DNA of 35,005 nt, taken from NCBI RefSeq assembly GCF_015206885.1, contig NZ_JADEXY010000030.1, forward strand, positions 1 through 35,005, in the 5' to 3' direction. Under the pieces are notes generated by a model. It did not search any database, was not told where the DNA came from, and worked only from the letters and a program-made list of their open reading frames with translations. Below are positions 27,246 through 33,627 of this stretch, piece by piece (positions within the stretch are counted from its first letter, which is position 1; every line of letters begins with the position of its first letter). Position numbers and translations under genes: made by a program. The DNA is from Microcystis aeruginosa LEGE 91341 (GTDB lineage: Bacteria; Cyanobacteriota; Cyanobacteriia; Cyanobacteriales; Microcystaceae).

Positions 27246-27554
27246 ATGAAAATGAATAATTTAGGTGAAATTATCGCCACAAGACATTACACTGTATTGA
27301 GTAACAACAAAAAAATTGTTGTTAAGATAGGTAAACCCTTTGTTTATAATGATTCTCAGGATTATGTCTGTCCTTTTCAAATCATAGGCTTACAAGACGA
27401 GAAGATAAAGTGTATTTTTGGTGTGGATTCTATACAATCATTGTTACTAGCCCTAAAAGCTATAAAATCTTACTTAGATAGCTACGCAGAGCAAGAAAAT
27501 GAAATACTAAGTTGGCTTGGTGGTGACTCTGGAGATTTGGATTTAGAAGTTTAA
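27246..27554 (+). CDS. DUF6968-like small protein, candidate immunity partner of the RHS protein
   Basis: A 102-residue soluble protein. The pattern IATRHYTVLSNNKKIVVKIGKP, then DYVCPFQIIG, then FGVDSIQSLLLALKAIKSYL matches my memory of the DUF6968 family, which often sits beside polymorphic-toxin genes. It starts 72 bp after the giant gene on the same strand and has no strong terminator before it, as expected for an immunity gene. The acidic C-terminus (GGDSGDLDLEV) would suit binding a basic toxin tail. Function is inferred from position and general resemblance only. Confidence 0.6.
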   Translation: MKMNNLGEIIATRHYTVLSNNKKIVVKIGKPFVYNDSQDYVCPFQIIGLQDEKIKCIFGVDSIQSLLLALKAIKSYLDSYAEQENEILSWLGGDSGDLDLEV

Positions 27555-27597
27555 ACTGTAGCTTGTAGGGTGGGTTAGTGCGATCACCTGATCTTGT

Positions 27598-27653
27598 AGT
27601 GCGATCGCCTCTCTTGTAGGTTGGGTTGACAACGGAAACCCAACATCATCCCC
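27598..27653. repeat. HIP1-containing palindromic repeat, copy 1
   Basis: It begins AGTGCGATCGCC and continues with CTCTTGTA, TTGGGTT, a short loop, AACCCAA and CATCATCCC. The same order occurs at 28226-28281. Confidence 0.7.
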
Positions 27654-27735
27654 CGATTATTCTTCATGTTATGGATTGGGCGGCGCTTCGTTTAGCTCAA
27701 ACTGCGAATGATTTTTATTATCTTTGCTCATATAA

Positions 27736-27978
27736 TCAGGTGAAACTCAAGAAGGCCGTCAAATTGCAACTCAAGATATAATTCAACAAATTCGTCAAAT
27801 TTTACCTTATGCACCAGCCTATAAAAGCAAAAATAATCCCTATGGTATGAGATTAAAAGTTACAATTAGGATCAAAGGTTTTAATGGAGGGCAAGGAAAT
27901 TTAATCACAATCTGGCAAATAGATCAAGGCAAAATTATTCCTAGATTAATTACAAACTGGTTAGAAGTTTACAGCTAA
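27736..27978 (+). pseudogene. 5'-truncated DUF6883-like gene
   Basis: An open frame of 80 codons follows a stop at 27733-27735 and has no suitable start. It encodes GETQEGRQIATQDIIQQIRQ, then YGMRLKVTIRIKGFNG, then LITIWQIDQGKIIPRLITN. This looks like the C-terminal half of a DUF6883 protein, which typically precedes a DUF4926 gene in cyanobacteria, as here (14 bp to the next start). The missing 5' part is replaced by repeat-rich sequence, so this is probably a remnant. Confidence 0.55.
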
Positions 27979-27992
27979 AAGAGCAAAACATA

Positions 27993-28256
27993 ATGAAAGC
28001 AAAAATTAATGATTCGATTCAAACTTTAATAGATATAACCGCCGATTTTTCAGATTTAATCATTCCTAAAGGAACAATTGGTGCAATAGTTGAATCCTAT
28101 CCTAATCCTGAAGCATACGCTATTGATTTAATGATTTCTAATCCTAAAGTCATTGGTGGTTTTACTTATGAAAATGTAATTTTATCTCCTGAACAATTTA
28201 TTGTTATTTCTTCTCAATCAATATCAGTGCGATCGCCGCTCTTGTACATTGGGTGA
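27993..28256 (+). CDS. DUF4926 domain protein
   Basis: An 87-residue protein with KINDSIQTLIDI, IPKGTIGAIVESYPNPEAYAIDL and LSPEQFIVI, the beta-rich pattern of DUF4926, a family often paired with DUF6883 and suspected to belong to toxin-antitoxin-like modules. The last residues (VRSPLLYIG) and the stop are encoded by a HIP1-containing repeat (copy 2, 28226-28281), so the natural C-terminus was probably altered by repeat insertion. The upstream partner is a remnant, so the module may no longer work. No strong ribosome-binding site is seen. Confidence 0.65.
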   Translation: MKAKINDSIQTLIDITADFSDLIIPKGTIGAIVESYPNPEAYAIDLMISNPKVIGGFTYENVILSPEQFIVISSQSISVRSPLLYIG

Positions 28257-28281
28257 TCGGTACTCAACCCAACATCATCCC
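28226..28281. repeat. HIP1-containing palindromic repeat, copy 2
   Basis: The same order as 27598-27653: AGTGCGATCGCC, CTCTTGTA, TTGGGT, spacer, ACCCAA, CATCATCCC. It overlaps the 3' end of the DUF4926 gene and supplies its stop codon. Confidence 0.7.
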
Positions 28282-28391
28282 TAGGATGCTCTAATCTTGT
28301 GTCGTGATCTTGTGATATTTTGGTTGAGAGTGCAATGTTGAAAGCACTGCGTAGCAGCACGCTAATTCATAAATTATCAAAGGAGATTGTC

Positions 28392-28610
28392 ATGAAAGGA
28401 GAATTCACCGCCATCATTGAAGCAGCAACAGAAGGGGGATACTGGGCGATTTGTCCTGAAGTACTAGGTGCAAATGGTCAAGGAGAAACCATTGAAGAAG
28501 CCAAAGAAAGCTTAAAAAGTGCTATTCAACTAATTTTTGAAGATCGTTTAGCTGATATTCGTCGAGGACTACCAAAAGAAGCGATCGAGGAGACAATTAC
28601 CATTCCATGA
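28392..28610 (+). CDS. hicB: HicB-type antitoxin
   Basis: A 72-residue protein when started at ATG 28392, which has a strong AAAGGAGATT just upstream; the longer frame from 28320 has no such signal. The HicB partial RNase-H-like fold is visible: FTAIIEAATEGGYWAICPEVLGANGQGETIEEAKESLKSAI. It neutralises HicA and usually autoregulates the operon. The stop TGA overlaps the ATG of the next gene (ATGA at 28607-28610), implying translational coupling. Unlike the classical order, the antitoxin comes first, as in many cyanobacterial hicBA pairs. Confidence 0.88.
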   Translation: MKGEFTAIIEAATEGGYWAICPEVLGANGQGETIEEAKESLKSAIQLIFEDRLADIRRGLPKEAIEETITIP

Positions 28611-28786
28611 AACGTAAAGAATTAGAAAAAAAGTTGCGGAAAGCTGGTTGTTATCTTAAGCGAGAGGGTGCTTCTCATTCTCTTTGGATTAACCCTCAAA
28701 CTGGGGTCATTGAAGCTGTACCGCGACATACAGAAATCAAAGAATTTTTAGCACAAAAAATTCTCAGAAACCTGAATGCCCAATAG
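28607..28786 (+). CDS. hicA: HicA-type mRNA interferase toxin
   Basis: A 59-residue protein, MKRKELEKKLRKAGCYLKRE at the N-terminus, then GASHSLWINPQTG. The dsRBD-like HicA fold carries its catalytic His in the G-x-S-H-x-x-W segment. The second conserved part, VPRHTEIKEFLAQKILRNL, is also intact. The HicA family cleaves mRNA without ribosome assistance. The frame begins at the ATG overlapping the HicB stop and shows no damage, so the pair looks functional. Confidence 0.88.
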   Translation: MKRKELEKKLRKAGCYLKREGASHSLWINPQTGVIEAVPRHTEIKEFLAQKILRNLNAQ

Positions 28787-28825
28787 TGCGATGCCGAAGG
28801 CACTGCCTAGCAGTACGCCGATCTT

Positions 28826-28942
28826 GTAGGGTGTGTTAGACGGCGATTATCTTTGATAAAAAACTCAAATTAACAATCCGCACCCCACGCACTAACTTTA
28901 TGATTAAATTGGTGCGTTACGCTATCGAAAAGCTCACCCTAC
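28826..28942. repeat. Degenerate copy of the GGTGCGTTA repeat region
   Basis: The order GTAGGGTG, GGCGATTATCT, TGATAAAAA, AAATTAACAATC, ATTAAATTGGTGCGTTACGC and CACCCTAC parallels 16317-16433, with substitutions and a changed loop. One palindromic unit is present rather than three. Confidence 0.75.
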
Positions 28943-29015
28943 GAGTTAGTGCGATCGCCTGTAGCTGGGGTTGAGAGTTAAATAGAGCAAATTATAAATT
29001 ATTAAAGCAAAATCG

Positions 29016-29099
29016 ATGAGAACCATTCCCTTAACTTTAGAACAGCTTATTTAAGCAGTACAACAATTGTCGCCTGATCAACGAATTGCGATCGCCTGA
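29016..29099 (+). pseudogene. Antitoxin remnant with internal stop
   Basis: In one frame from ATG 29016: MRTIPLTLEQLI, stop (TAA at codon 13), AVQQLSPDQRIAIA, stop. This resembles the N-terminus of a short cyanobacterial antitoxin family (TLEQLIEAVQQLSPEQR type, from memory). A single G-to-T change of a Glu codon would explain the first stop. It is followed by unrelated sequence, so the gene is also truncated at its 3' end. Confidence 0.6.
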
Positions 29100-29114
29100 T
29101 CGGGTAGAGAACAG

Positions 29115-29162
29115 GGACGTATTGCCTAAGACGGATAACAGAAGATAGAGGTAAGTCACGAC
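29115..29162 (+). repeat. Copied fragment of the HNH endonuclease gene
   Basis: 48 bp match 16052-16099 within the HNH gene with about three substitutions, in the same plus-strand orientation (antisense to the HNH reading direction). Confidence 0.85.
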
Positions 29163-29223
29163 TCCCTGATCACTAATTTTTGATAAGCTAAGAGACAGTA
29201 ATTATAATTTCGTCGTCAATCCT

Positions 29224-29418
29224 ATGATTTTGCCAGGTAGTACCGTTCGAGTCAGCAATCCCGATGATACCTACTATAAATTTGAAGGTTTAGCCCAGCG
29301 TTTAAGCGATGGGAAAGTAGCCGTTCTTTTTGAGGGGGGCAACTGGGATAAGTTAGTCACCTTTAATCTCTCGGAATTAGAAGAAGTAATTATTGCCCCC
29401 GCTAAAGGCAAAAAATAA
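29224..29418 (+). CDS. ndhS: NdhS subunit of photosynthetic NDH-1 complex
   Basis: A 64-residue SH3-like protein: [20 protein letters not shown], then [20 protein letters not shown] and [12 protein letters not shown]. This agrees with cyanobacterial NdhS, the stromal/cytosolic subunit that contributes to ferredoxin docking on the NDH-1 complex in cyclic electron flow and respiration. The length and the conserved [15 protein letters not shown] core are normal, and the C-terminus is basic. It overlaps nothing and lies 2 bp before the next gene, so the two are probably co-transcribed. Confidence 0.88.
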   Translation: MILPGSTVRVSNPDDTYYKFEGLAQRLSDGKVAVLFEGGNWDKLVTFNLSELEEVIIAPAKGKK

Positions 29419-29420
29419 CC

Positions 29421-30095
29421 ATGCGTCCACCTTTACCGCAATTGGCTACGGATAACCGCCATCCCGATCATATCGCCGAAGTTATCGAGACAACGACGAC
29501 CGAGTTTTTAGCGCAATGTTTGGAACCAGAGGAGTTAAACTTTCCTTTTATGCCTGCTTTTGGTAGTTGGGTAAAAGCCTACGATGAAGAAACGGGTAAT
29601 AAGATTTTTGGGATTGTCACCTTTGCCACCACTGCACCGATCGATTCGGTACATCGCGCTAGAGCTTTGGGGTTATCTTTGGCTGAATTGCGGGAACAAC
29701 AGCCGCAGATTTTCGCTATGTTAAAAACGGAATTTCGGGCAACTATTGTCGGTTTTGAAACCCTGCCTGGACAATTTAATGGCAATGGTGCCGGGCGAGG
29801 TTATATCTATCAATATATTCCTCCCCGTCCCCCACAAATTCATCAGGCAGTTTATCAATGTGAGTCGTTAGAAGTGGTTTATTTTAGTGAACAATTAGAC
29901 TTTTTACGAATTTTATTACAGGTCAAAAATACTCCCGTGGAAGCTTTGGCAGCCGCTTCTATCCGTCAGATGTATCAATTGCGTCAAGCTGATCGACAAT
30001 GGTTAGTGAATGTGGGCAGACAGTTAAGTGTTTTACTTAAAGATGATTATGATCGCTTGCGTTATATTCTCAGTCAAATTCATCTTAGTCCTTAG
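29421..30095 (+). CDS. HAS-barrel domain protein (conserved cyanobacterial)
   Basis: A 224-residue soluble protein. The N-terminal half (about 10-105) looks like a HAS-barrel beta domain (HIAEVIETTTTEFLAQCLEP, FGSWVKAYDEETGNKIFGIV), a domain otherwise found at the start of HerA-type ATPases; no ATPase follows here. The middle has a YIPPRPPQIH linker, and the C-terminal part is helical. The family is conserved and uncharacterised in cyanobacteria. It starts 2 bp after ndhS and is probably in the same transcript, but I see no direct evidence of a link with NDH-1. Confidence 0.75.
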   Translation: MRPPLPQLATDNRHPDHIAEVIETTTTEFLAQCLEPEELNFPFMPAFGSWVKAYDEETGNKIFGIVTFATTAPIDSVHRARALGLSLAELREQQPQIFAMLKTEFRATIVGFETLPGQFNGNGAGRGYIYQYIPPRPPQIHQAVYQCESLEVVYFSEQLDFLRILLQVKNTPVEALAAASIRQMYQLRQADRQWLVNVGRQLSVLLKDDYDRLRYILSQIHLSP

Positions 30096-30410
30096 ATGAT
30101 TCGGCTCTCTTGGCGCTCTTAGAGTAGTGAAAATACCTTACTCCCTCTCTTTGTGTCCTTTGTGTCTTTGTGGTTAAGAAAAAAATCAGCAACCCTTGCC
30201 CATTCACGGAACCGTTTATTACTCTATAATTCCTGTACTTGAGCAACCAGCTTTTTTCAATGGGTGGCAACAAATAGGTCGGCAAAAGGCGATCTCTGGT
30301 TGCCAAGGTCTCATAGTGACTCGGAGTTGAAAGAGTCCCCGACCTAGGAAATATTGATAGAGTATTGATAGGAGACTGGCAAAAATTCAACTATAAGAGG
30401 ATTGTCACTG
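30096..30410. other. Intergenic stretch with degenerate repeats
   Basis: No gene is supported. The segment TTTGTGTCCTTTGTGTCTTT followed by GTGG near 30150-30173 is a pyrimidine-rich repeat type common between cyanobacterial genes. AAGAGG near 30395-30400 is the ribosome-binding site of the next gene. The minus-strand open frames crossing this area have no domain features. Confidence 0.45.
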
Positions 30411-30728
30411 ATGACAGCAGTTACCGAGAATGATCTGAAAAGGTTAGAAGATTTAATCGTTAGCGGACAGAAAGCGATCGAGTCCAGACTGACAGCGATC
30501 GAATCCCGACTGACAAACCTAGAAAATGGACAGAAGGCGATCGAGAACAGTTTAGGAGAAATTAAAGGGGATATTAAGGCCTTAGATGCCAAAGTTACGG
30601 GACTAGAAAAGAGGGTTGACGATCTCAACGCACGAGTCAACATTACCACCATTGGATTCCTTAGCATTGTCGGCATTTTGGTGACAGGAATGCTGACTAT
30701 TGCTGGTAAAACAGTCTTTTTCCCCTAG
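30411..30728 (+). CDS. Small coiled-coil protein with C-terminal membrane anchor
   Basis: A 105-residue protein starting at ATG 30411 (a TTG at 30402 lies too close to the AAGAGG site). Residues 6-75 form a long coiled coil with degenerate 7-residue repeats (AIESRLTAIESRLTNLENGQ) and then KVTGLEKRVDDLNARV. A single hydrophobic segment (TTIGFLSIVGILVTGMLTIA) ends near the C-terminus. This resembles numerous cyanobacterial tail-anchored coiled-coil proteins without known function. The internal repeats contain GCGATCGA-type HIP1-like sites, which may have grown by duplication. Confidence 0.7.
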   Translation: MTAVTENDLKRLEDLIVSGQKAIESRLTAIESRLTNLENGQKAIENSLGEIKGDIKALDAKVTGLEKRVDDLNARVNITTIGFLSIVGILVTGMLTIAGKTVFFP

Positions 30729-31036
30729 AATAACTTATTCGATCTGCGCCACCGCGTCTAAGGGAGCATCAAGACTGGTAAGACGGCCTAAATAAGTCGG
30801 TCTATGGTTCTGCTCGCTGTCTATCCCGGGGAGAAATCCCTCTGGCATTTCTCCAATGCGAAATCTGGGCTAAAAATTGGCCTGGTCAGGAAATCTTGAT
30901 GTTAAATTCCCCAAAAATTGCGCTAGGATCGGCTTAATAGCACAGGAAAGGCGATCGAGTGGGATAACCGATCCTGCGGTTTGAGAAGGTGACTGTATAA
31001 TTGTTAGAGTATCAATAGATCAATTCCAGAGGAATC
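30729..31036. other. Intergenic stretch before cp12
   Basis: No gene is supported. An inverted repeat, GGAGAAAT (30830-30837) with ATTTCTCC (30847-30854), has a 9-nt loop. TATAAT at 30996-31001, 36 nt before the cp12 start, is a likely -10 box, although no properly spaced -35 is seen. Confidence 0.5.
30996..31001 (+). promoter_or_regulatory. -10 box of cp12
   Basis: A perfect TATAAT upstream of the AGAGGA ribosome-binding site and the ATG at 31037. The TTGAGA at 30981 is too close to act as -35, so an activator may be needed. Confidence 0.45.
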
Positions 31037-31261
31037 ATGAGCAATATCCAAGATAAAATTCAAGAAGAGCTAGAAAATGCCAGAGCCGTCTGTAGTATAG
31101 AAGGTTCCACCTCTGGTGAATGTGCCGCCGCTTGGGATGCGGTGGAAGAATTACAAGCAGAAGCTGCTCACCAACGTCAAGACCATCCCCAAAAAACCTA
31201 CTTTGAAAAGTATTGTGCTGATAATCCCGATGCCGCCGAGTGTCGCCTTTATGAAGATTAA
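31037..31261 (+). CDS. cp12: CP12, redox switch of the Calvin cycle
   Basis: A 74-residue intrinsically disordered protein. It has the N-terminal Cys pair C19/C29, the core motif AAWDAVEEL (30-38), and the C-terminal pair C60/C69 in YCADNPDAAECRLYED. When oxidised in the dark it bridges GAPDH and phosphoribulokinase into an inactive complex. All four cysteines and the GAPDH-binding tail are present, so the full form is expected. It is a single-gene unit with its own -10 box and strong terminator. Confidence 0.97.
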   Translation: MSNIQDKIQEELENARAVCSIEGSTSGECAAAWDAVEELQAEAAHQRQDHPQKTYFEKYCADNPDAAECRLYED

Positions 31262-31312
31262 TCCAGTCAGGCAGCAGTTTTTTCTCTCCTCACAGTAGAA
31301 TCCTAGCTTTAG

Positions 31313-31352
31313 GGCGATCTCAACTATAAAGAGATCGCCTCTCGTTTTTTTT
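31313..31352 (+). terminator. Intrinsic terminator of cp12
   Basis: A perfect 9-bp stem, GGCGATCTC (31313-31321) with GAGATCGCC (31331-31339), has a 9-nt loop and is followed by eight consecutive T (31345-31352). Confidence 0.92.
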
Positions 31353-31435
31353 GTTTGTTGGTCAAGCTGTGACCGATTTTGGCTCCCGCGTCGGAAGACA
31401 GTAAAATGTTGACAGTGTAATTGTCTAAATAATTT

Positions 31436-32029
31436 ATGAATCAACTTTGGTTTCGTCCTCTCGTTTGGATAGATTATCGTTTAGCCGTCCTATTTACGGT
31501 GATTATTCCGGCAATTTTGTTAATTTGGTCTTTATTTGCAAAAATCGAATCATTACAGAAATTGTTGATTATCTATTGGCGAGTGGCTAGTCTTTTGTTA
31601 ATTACCGTATATTTAATGATCGCTTCCTGGCCGATTGGTTTTGTCACCAGTTTTTTAGCTAAGATTTTAATCCCGATTTCTCTCTGGTTTTGGGTGGATA
31701 TTAACGATGAAATTAAAGATTTACCCGCCAGTCCGATTAAATTTGTCACCACTGCTTGGCGTTGGGCAGTAACGATTTATTGTCCTTTAGGCGCGATTTC
31801 TACCTTACCTTTTCTCTCCTGTGCTATGTCAGGGGAATTGCTAAATTCTCCCTATTGTCAGGTTTGGCAGGAAGCACCCTGGCAGTTTCGCGAGATTTTT
31901 CATTCAGAAGCTACCGCTAATGTTTTGGGCTTTTTTGGTTTAGTTGGTCTCTCTTTTTATACTCTCTATTTTGCCCATTTTCTTCTTATTCGCCTTGGCA
32001 AACAGGGACGTTCAGCTTTACAACAGTAA
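31436..32029 (+). CDS. DUF3177 family membrane protein
   Basis: A 197-residue protein with five or six membrane segments (for example VLFTVIIPAILLIWSLFA near 19-36 and LIPISLWFWVDIN). It agrees with the cyanobacteria-specific DUF3177 family by its N-terminal WFRPLVWIDYRLAVLFTV and a conserved aromatic C-terminus. Function is unknown. TTGACA at 31409-31414 lies very close to the start and has no properly spaced -10, so the promoter is unclear. The next gene starts 14 bp downstream, suggesting a two-gene transcript. Confidence 0.8.
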   Translation: MNQLWFRPLVWIDYRLAVLFTVIIPAILLIWSLFAKIESLQKLLIIYWRVASLLLITVYLMIASWPIGFVTSFLAKILIPISLWFWVDINDEIKDLPASPIKFVTTAWRWAVTIYCPLGAISTLPFLSCAMSGELLNSPYCQVWQEAPWQFREIFHSEATANVLGFFGLVGLSFYTLYFAHFLLIRLGKQGRSALQQ

Positions 32030-32043
32030 GTTTTTAGCTATCG

Positions 32044-32346
32044 ATGATTAGCCATTTTTCTATGAATATTGGTCAACAACTCGAACAATACACCCTCAAA
32101 AATCCCCAAGAGGTTTTATTAGTGACTATTGCTGTGGATGGGGAGGAGGAAGAAATCTCTATTTTTAAGGGTTTTTCTAGTTCTCTTACTCGCAGCACCC
32201 CCTACGATCCCGATATTCCGATCATTCCTGAAACGGCGACAATTATTAAGATAGATCGTCTTGCTAGTCCTTATCATCCCCTTAATCCTCGCTATATCCA
32301 AGAAAATCTTAGCTTAGAGAAAATGCAGTTTTTACTGATTAATTGA
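32044..32346 (+). CDS. Conserved cyanobacterial hypothetical protein
   Basis: A 100-residue soluble protein, possibly starting at the internal Met7 (MNIGQQLEQYTLKNP), which looks the more natural N-terminus. It has a beta-strand and acidic patch, VLLVTIAVDGEEEEISIFKG, and a C-terminal segment with PDIPIIPETATIIKIDRLA. I recall similar short proteins in other cyanobacteria, all uncharacterised. It sits directly after the DUF3177 gene and is probably co-transcribed. Confidence 0.7.
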   Translation: MISHFSMNIGQQLEQYTLKNPQEVLLVTIAVDGEEEEISIFKGFSSSLTRSTPYDPDIPIIPETATIIKIDRLASPYHPLNPRYIQENLSLEKMQFLLIN

Positions 32347-32404
32347 ACGGGTAATTTTGCTTGGATAATATCAGCACCCATCTCGATGGATTTAACAGCT
32401 TTTA

Positions 32405-32445
32405 TTTACCTTCCACAAACCTTGTCTATCTAGACAAGAGGTAAA
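32405..32445. promoter_or_regulatory. Nested inverted repeat upstream of egtD
   Basis: CTTGTCTA-TC-TAGACAAG (32421-32438) is an 8-bp perfect palindrome. It is enclosed by a second pair, TTTACCT (32405-32411) and AGGTAAA (32439-32445). No T-run follows. It lies about 130 bp before the egtD start and could be an operator or the terminator of the preceding transcript. Confidence 0.45.
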
Positions 32446-32576
32446 TTTTGCGGCGTTTTAGTGGTAAAATTACCGGGGAATGATAATCTCTGCCAGTATT
32501 CAAGCTGTCAAAGTGGATTTGATCCTCGGTATCGATCGAGAACAATCAAAAAACTGGAGAATAATCTGGAGAATCT

Positions 32577-33587
32577 ATGCAACTTAAACAATCTAACCAA
32601 GAACTGTTACAAATTGAGTATTTAGCCACCGCTGCTACGGGACAAAATATAGTTAAGGATGATGGCAAAGATGTGATTGAAGGATTAACTAAAACCCCCA
32701 AAAGTTTACCATCTAAATATTTTTATGATCGGCAAGGTTCGCAACTTTTTGAAGAAATCTGTCAATTGCCAGAATACTATCCCACTAGGACAGAAGCGGC
32801 TATTCTCCAAGAATATGCTCAAGAAATTGTCGCTTATACAGGATACTGCGAATTGATAGAATTAGGTAGTGGTAGTTCCACTAAAACTCGTCTGTTATTG
32901 GACGCTTATTATCAACAGCAAAAATCCTCTAAATATGTACCTATCGATGTTAGTGAAACTATTCTCCAAGCTAGTGCGATAGAATTACAAAAAGAATATC
33001 CTAATTTACCAATTCAGGGGTTAATTGGAACCTATGAACAGGCCTTAGCCTGTTATCAAAATGCTTCCGATAATACCAGAATGATTTTTTTCTTGGGAAG
33101 TTCGATCGGTAATTTTTCTGCGGCTGAATGTGATAAATTTTTAGAAGAAATTGCCACTGTCTTAAAAGCTGGAGATTATTTTTTATTAGGGATTGATCTC
33201 CAAAAACCATCAGCAATATTAGAAGCAGCTTATAATGATGCCCAAGGGGTGACGGCCGCTTTTAATTTAAATATGCTTTCCCATTTAAATTGGCGTTTTC
33301 AAGCTGATTTTAATCTTGATTTATTTAGTCATAAAGCTATCTATAATCAAGATCAATCTCAAATCGAAATGTATTTGATTTGTCAAAAAACTCACCCTGT
33401 GCATCTTAAAAAACTCGATTTAACGGTTAATTTTCAAGCATCGGAGGGTATTTTAACAGAAATTTCGCGTAAATTCAACCTAGAAACTATGCAAAAAGAC
33501 CTAGAATCAAAGGGATTAAAACCGCTTAAGGTTTTCACAGATACTGAAAATTTATTCGGTTTAATTCTCTGTCAGTTATCCCTGTAA
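32577..33587 (+). CDS. egtD: L-histidine N-alpha-methyltransferase EgtD
   Basis: A 336-residue SAM-dependent enzyme that trimethylates histidine to hercynine, the first step of ergothioneine synthesis. Family motifs are LPEYYPTRTE (64-73), the SAM-binding ELGSGSSTKTRLLLDA (95-110), YVPIDVSE and FFLGSSIGNF. The C-terminus FTDTENLFGLILCQL is also typical. The length is normal. Two near-identical CTGGAGAAT motifs lie just upstream of the ATG, one serving as ribosome-binding site. It precedes egtB by 40 bp, and the two form the minimal cyanobacterial ergothioneine pair. Confidence 0.95.
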   Translation: MQLKQSNQELLQIEYLATAATGQNIVKDDGKDVIEGLTKTPKSLPSKYFYDRQGSQLFEEICQLPEYYPTRTEAAILQEYAQEIVAYTGYCELIELGSGSSTKTRLLLDAYYQQQKSSKYVPIDVSETILQASAIELQKEYPNLPIQGLIGTYEQALACYQNASDNTRMIFFLGSSIGNFSAAECDKFLEEIATVLKAGDYFLLGIDLQKPSAILEAAYNDAQGVTAAFNLNMLSHLNWRFQADFNLDLFSHKAIYNQDQSQIEMYLICQKTHPVHLKKLDLTVNFQASEGILTEISRKFNLETMQKDLESKGLKPLKVFTDTENLFGLILCQLSL

Positions 33588-33627
33588 ATAATGAGAAAAT
33601 TATCATCAGTAATAGAGGCATAAAAAC

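Larger units (their letters stand above)
28787..29223. other. Repeat- and remnant-rich intergenic region
   Basis: This 437-bp stretch holds a degenerate palindromic repeat (28826-28942), an antitoxin pseudogene (29016-29099) and a copied HNH-gene fragment (29115-29162). There is no intact gene. The ndhS promoter should lie near its right end. Confidence 0.7.

Noticed and set aside
30085-30676. Two minus-strand frames over the coiled-coil gene and its upstream region
   Set aside because: Antisense of the repetitive coiled-coil codons and of a pyrimidine-rich intergenic repeat.
31409-31437. Promoter directly before the DUF3177 gene
   Set aside because: TTGACA is present, but a properly spaced -10 would overlap the start codon.
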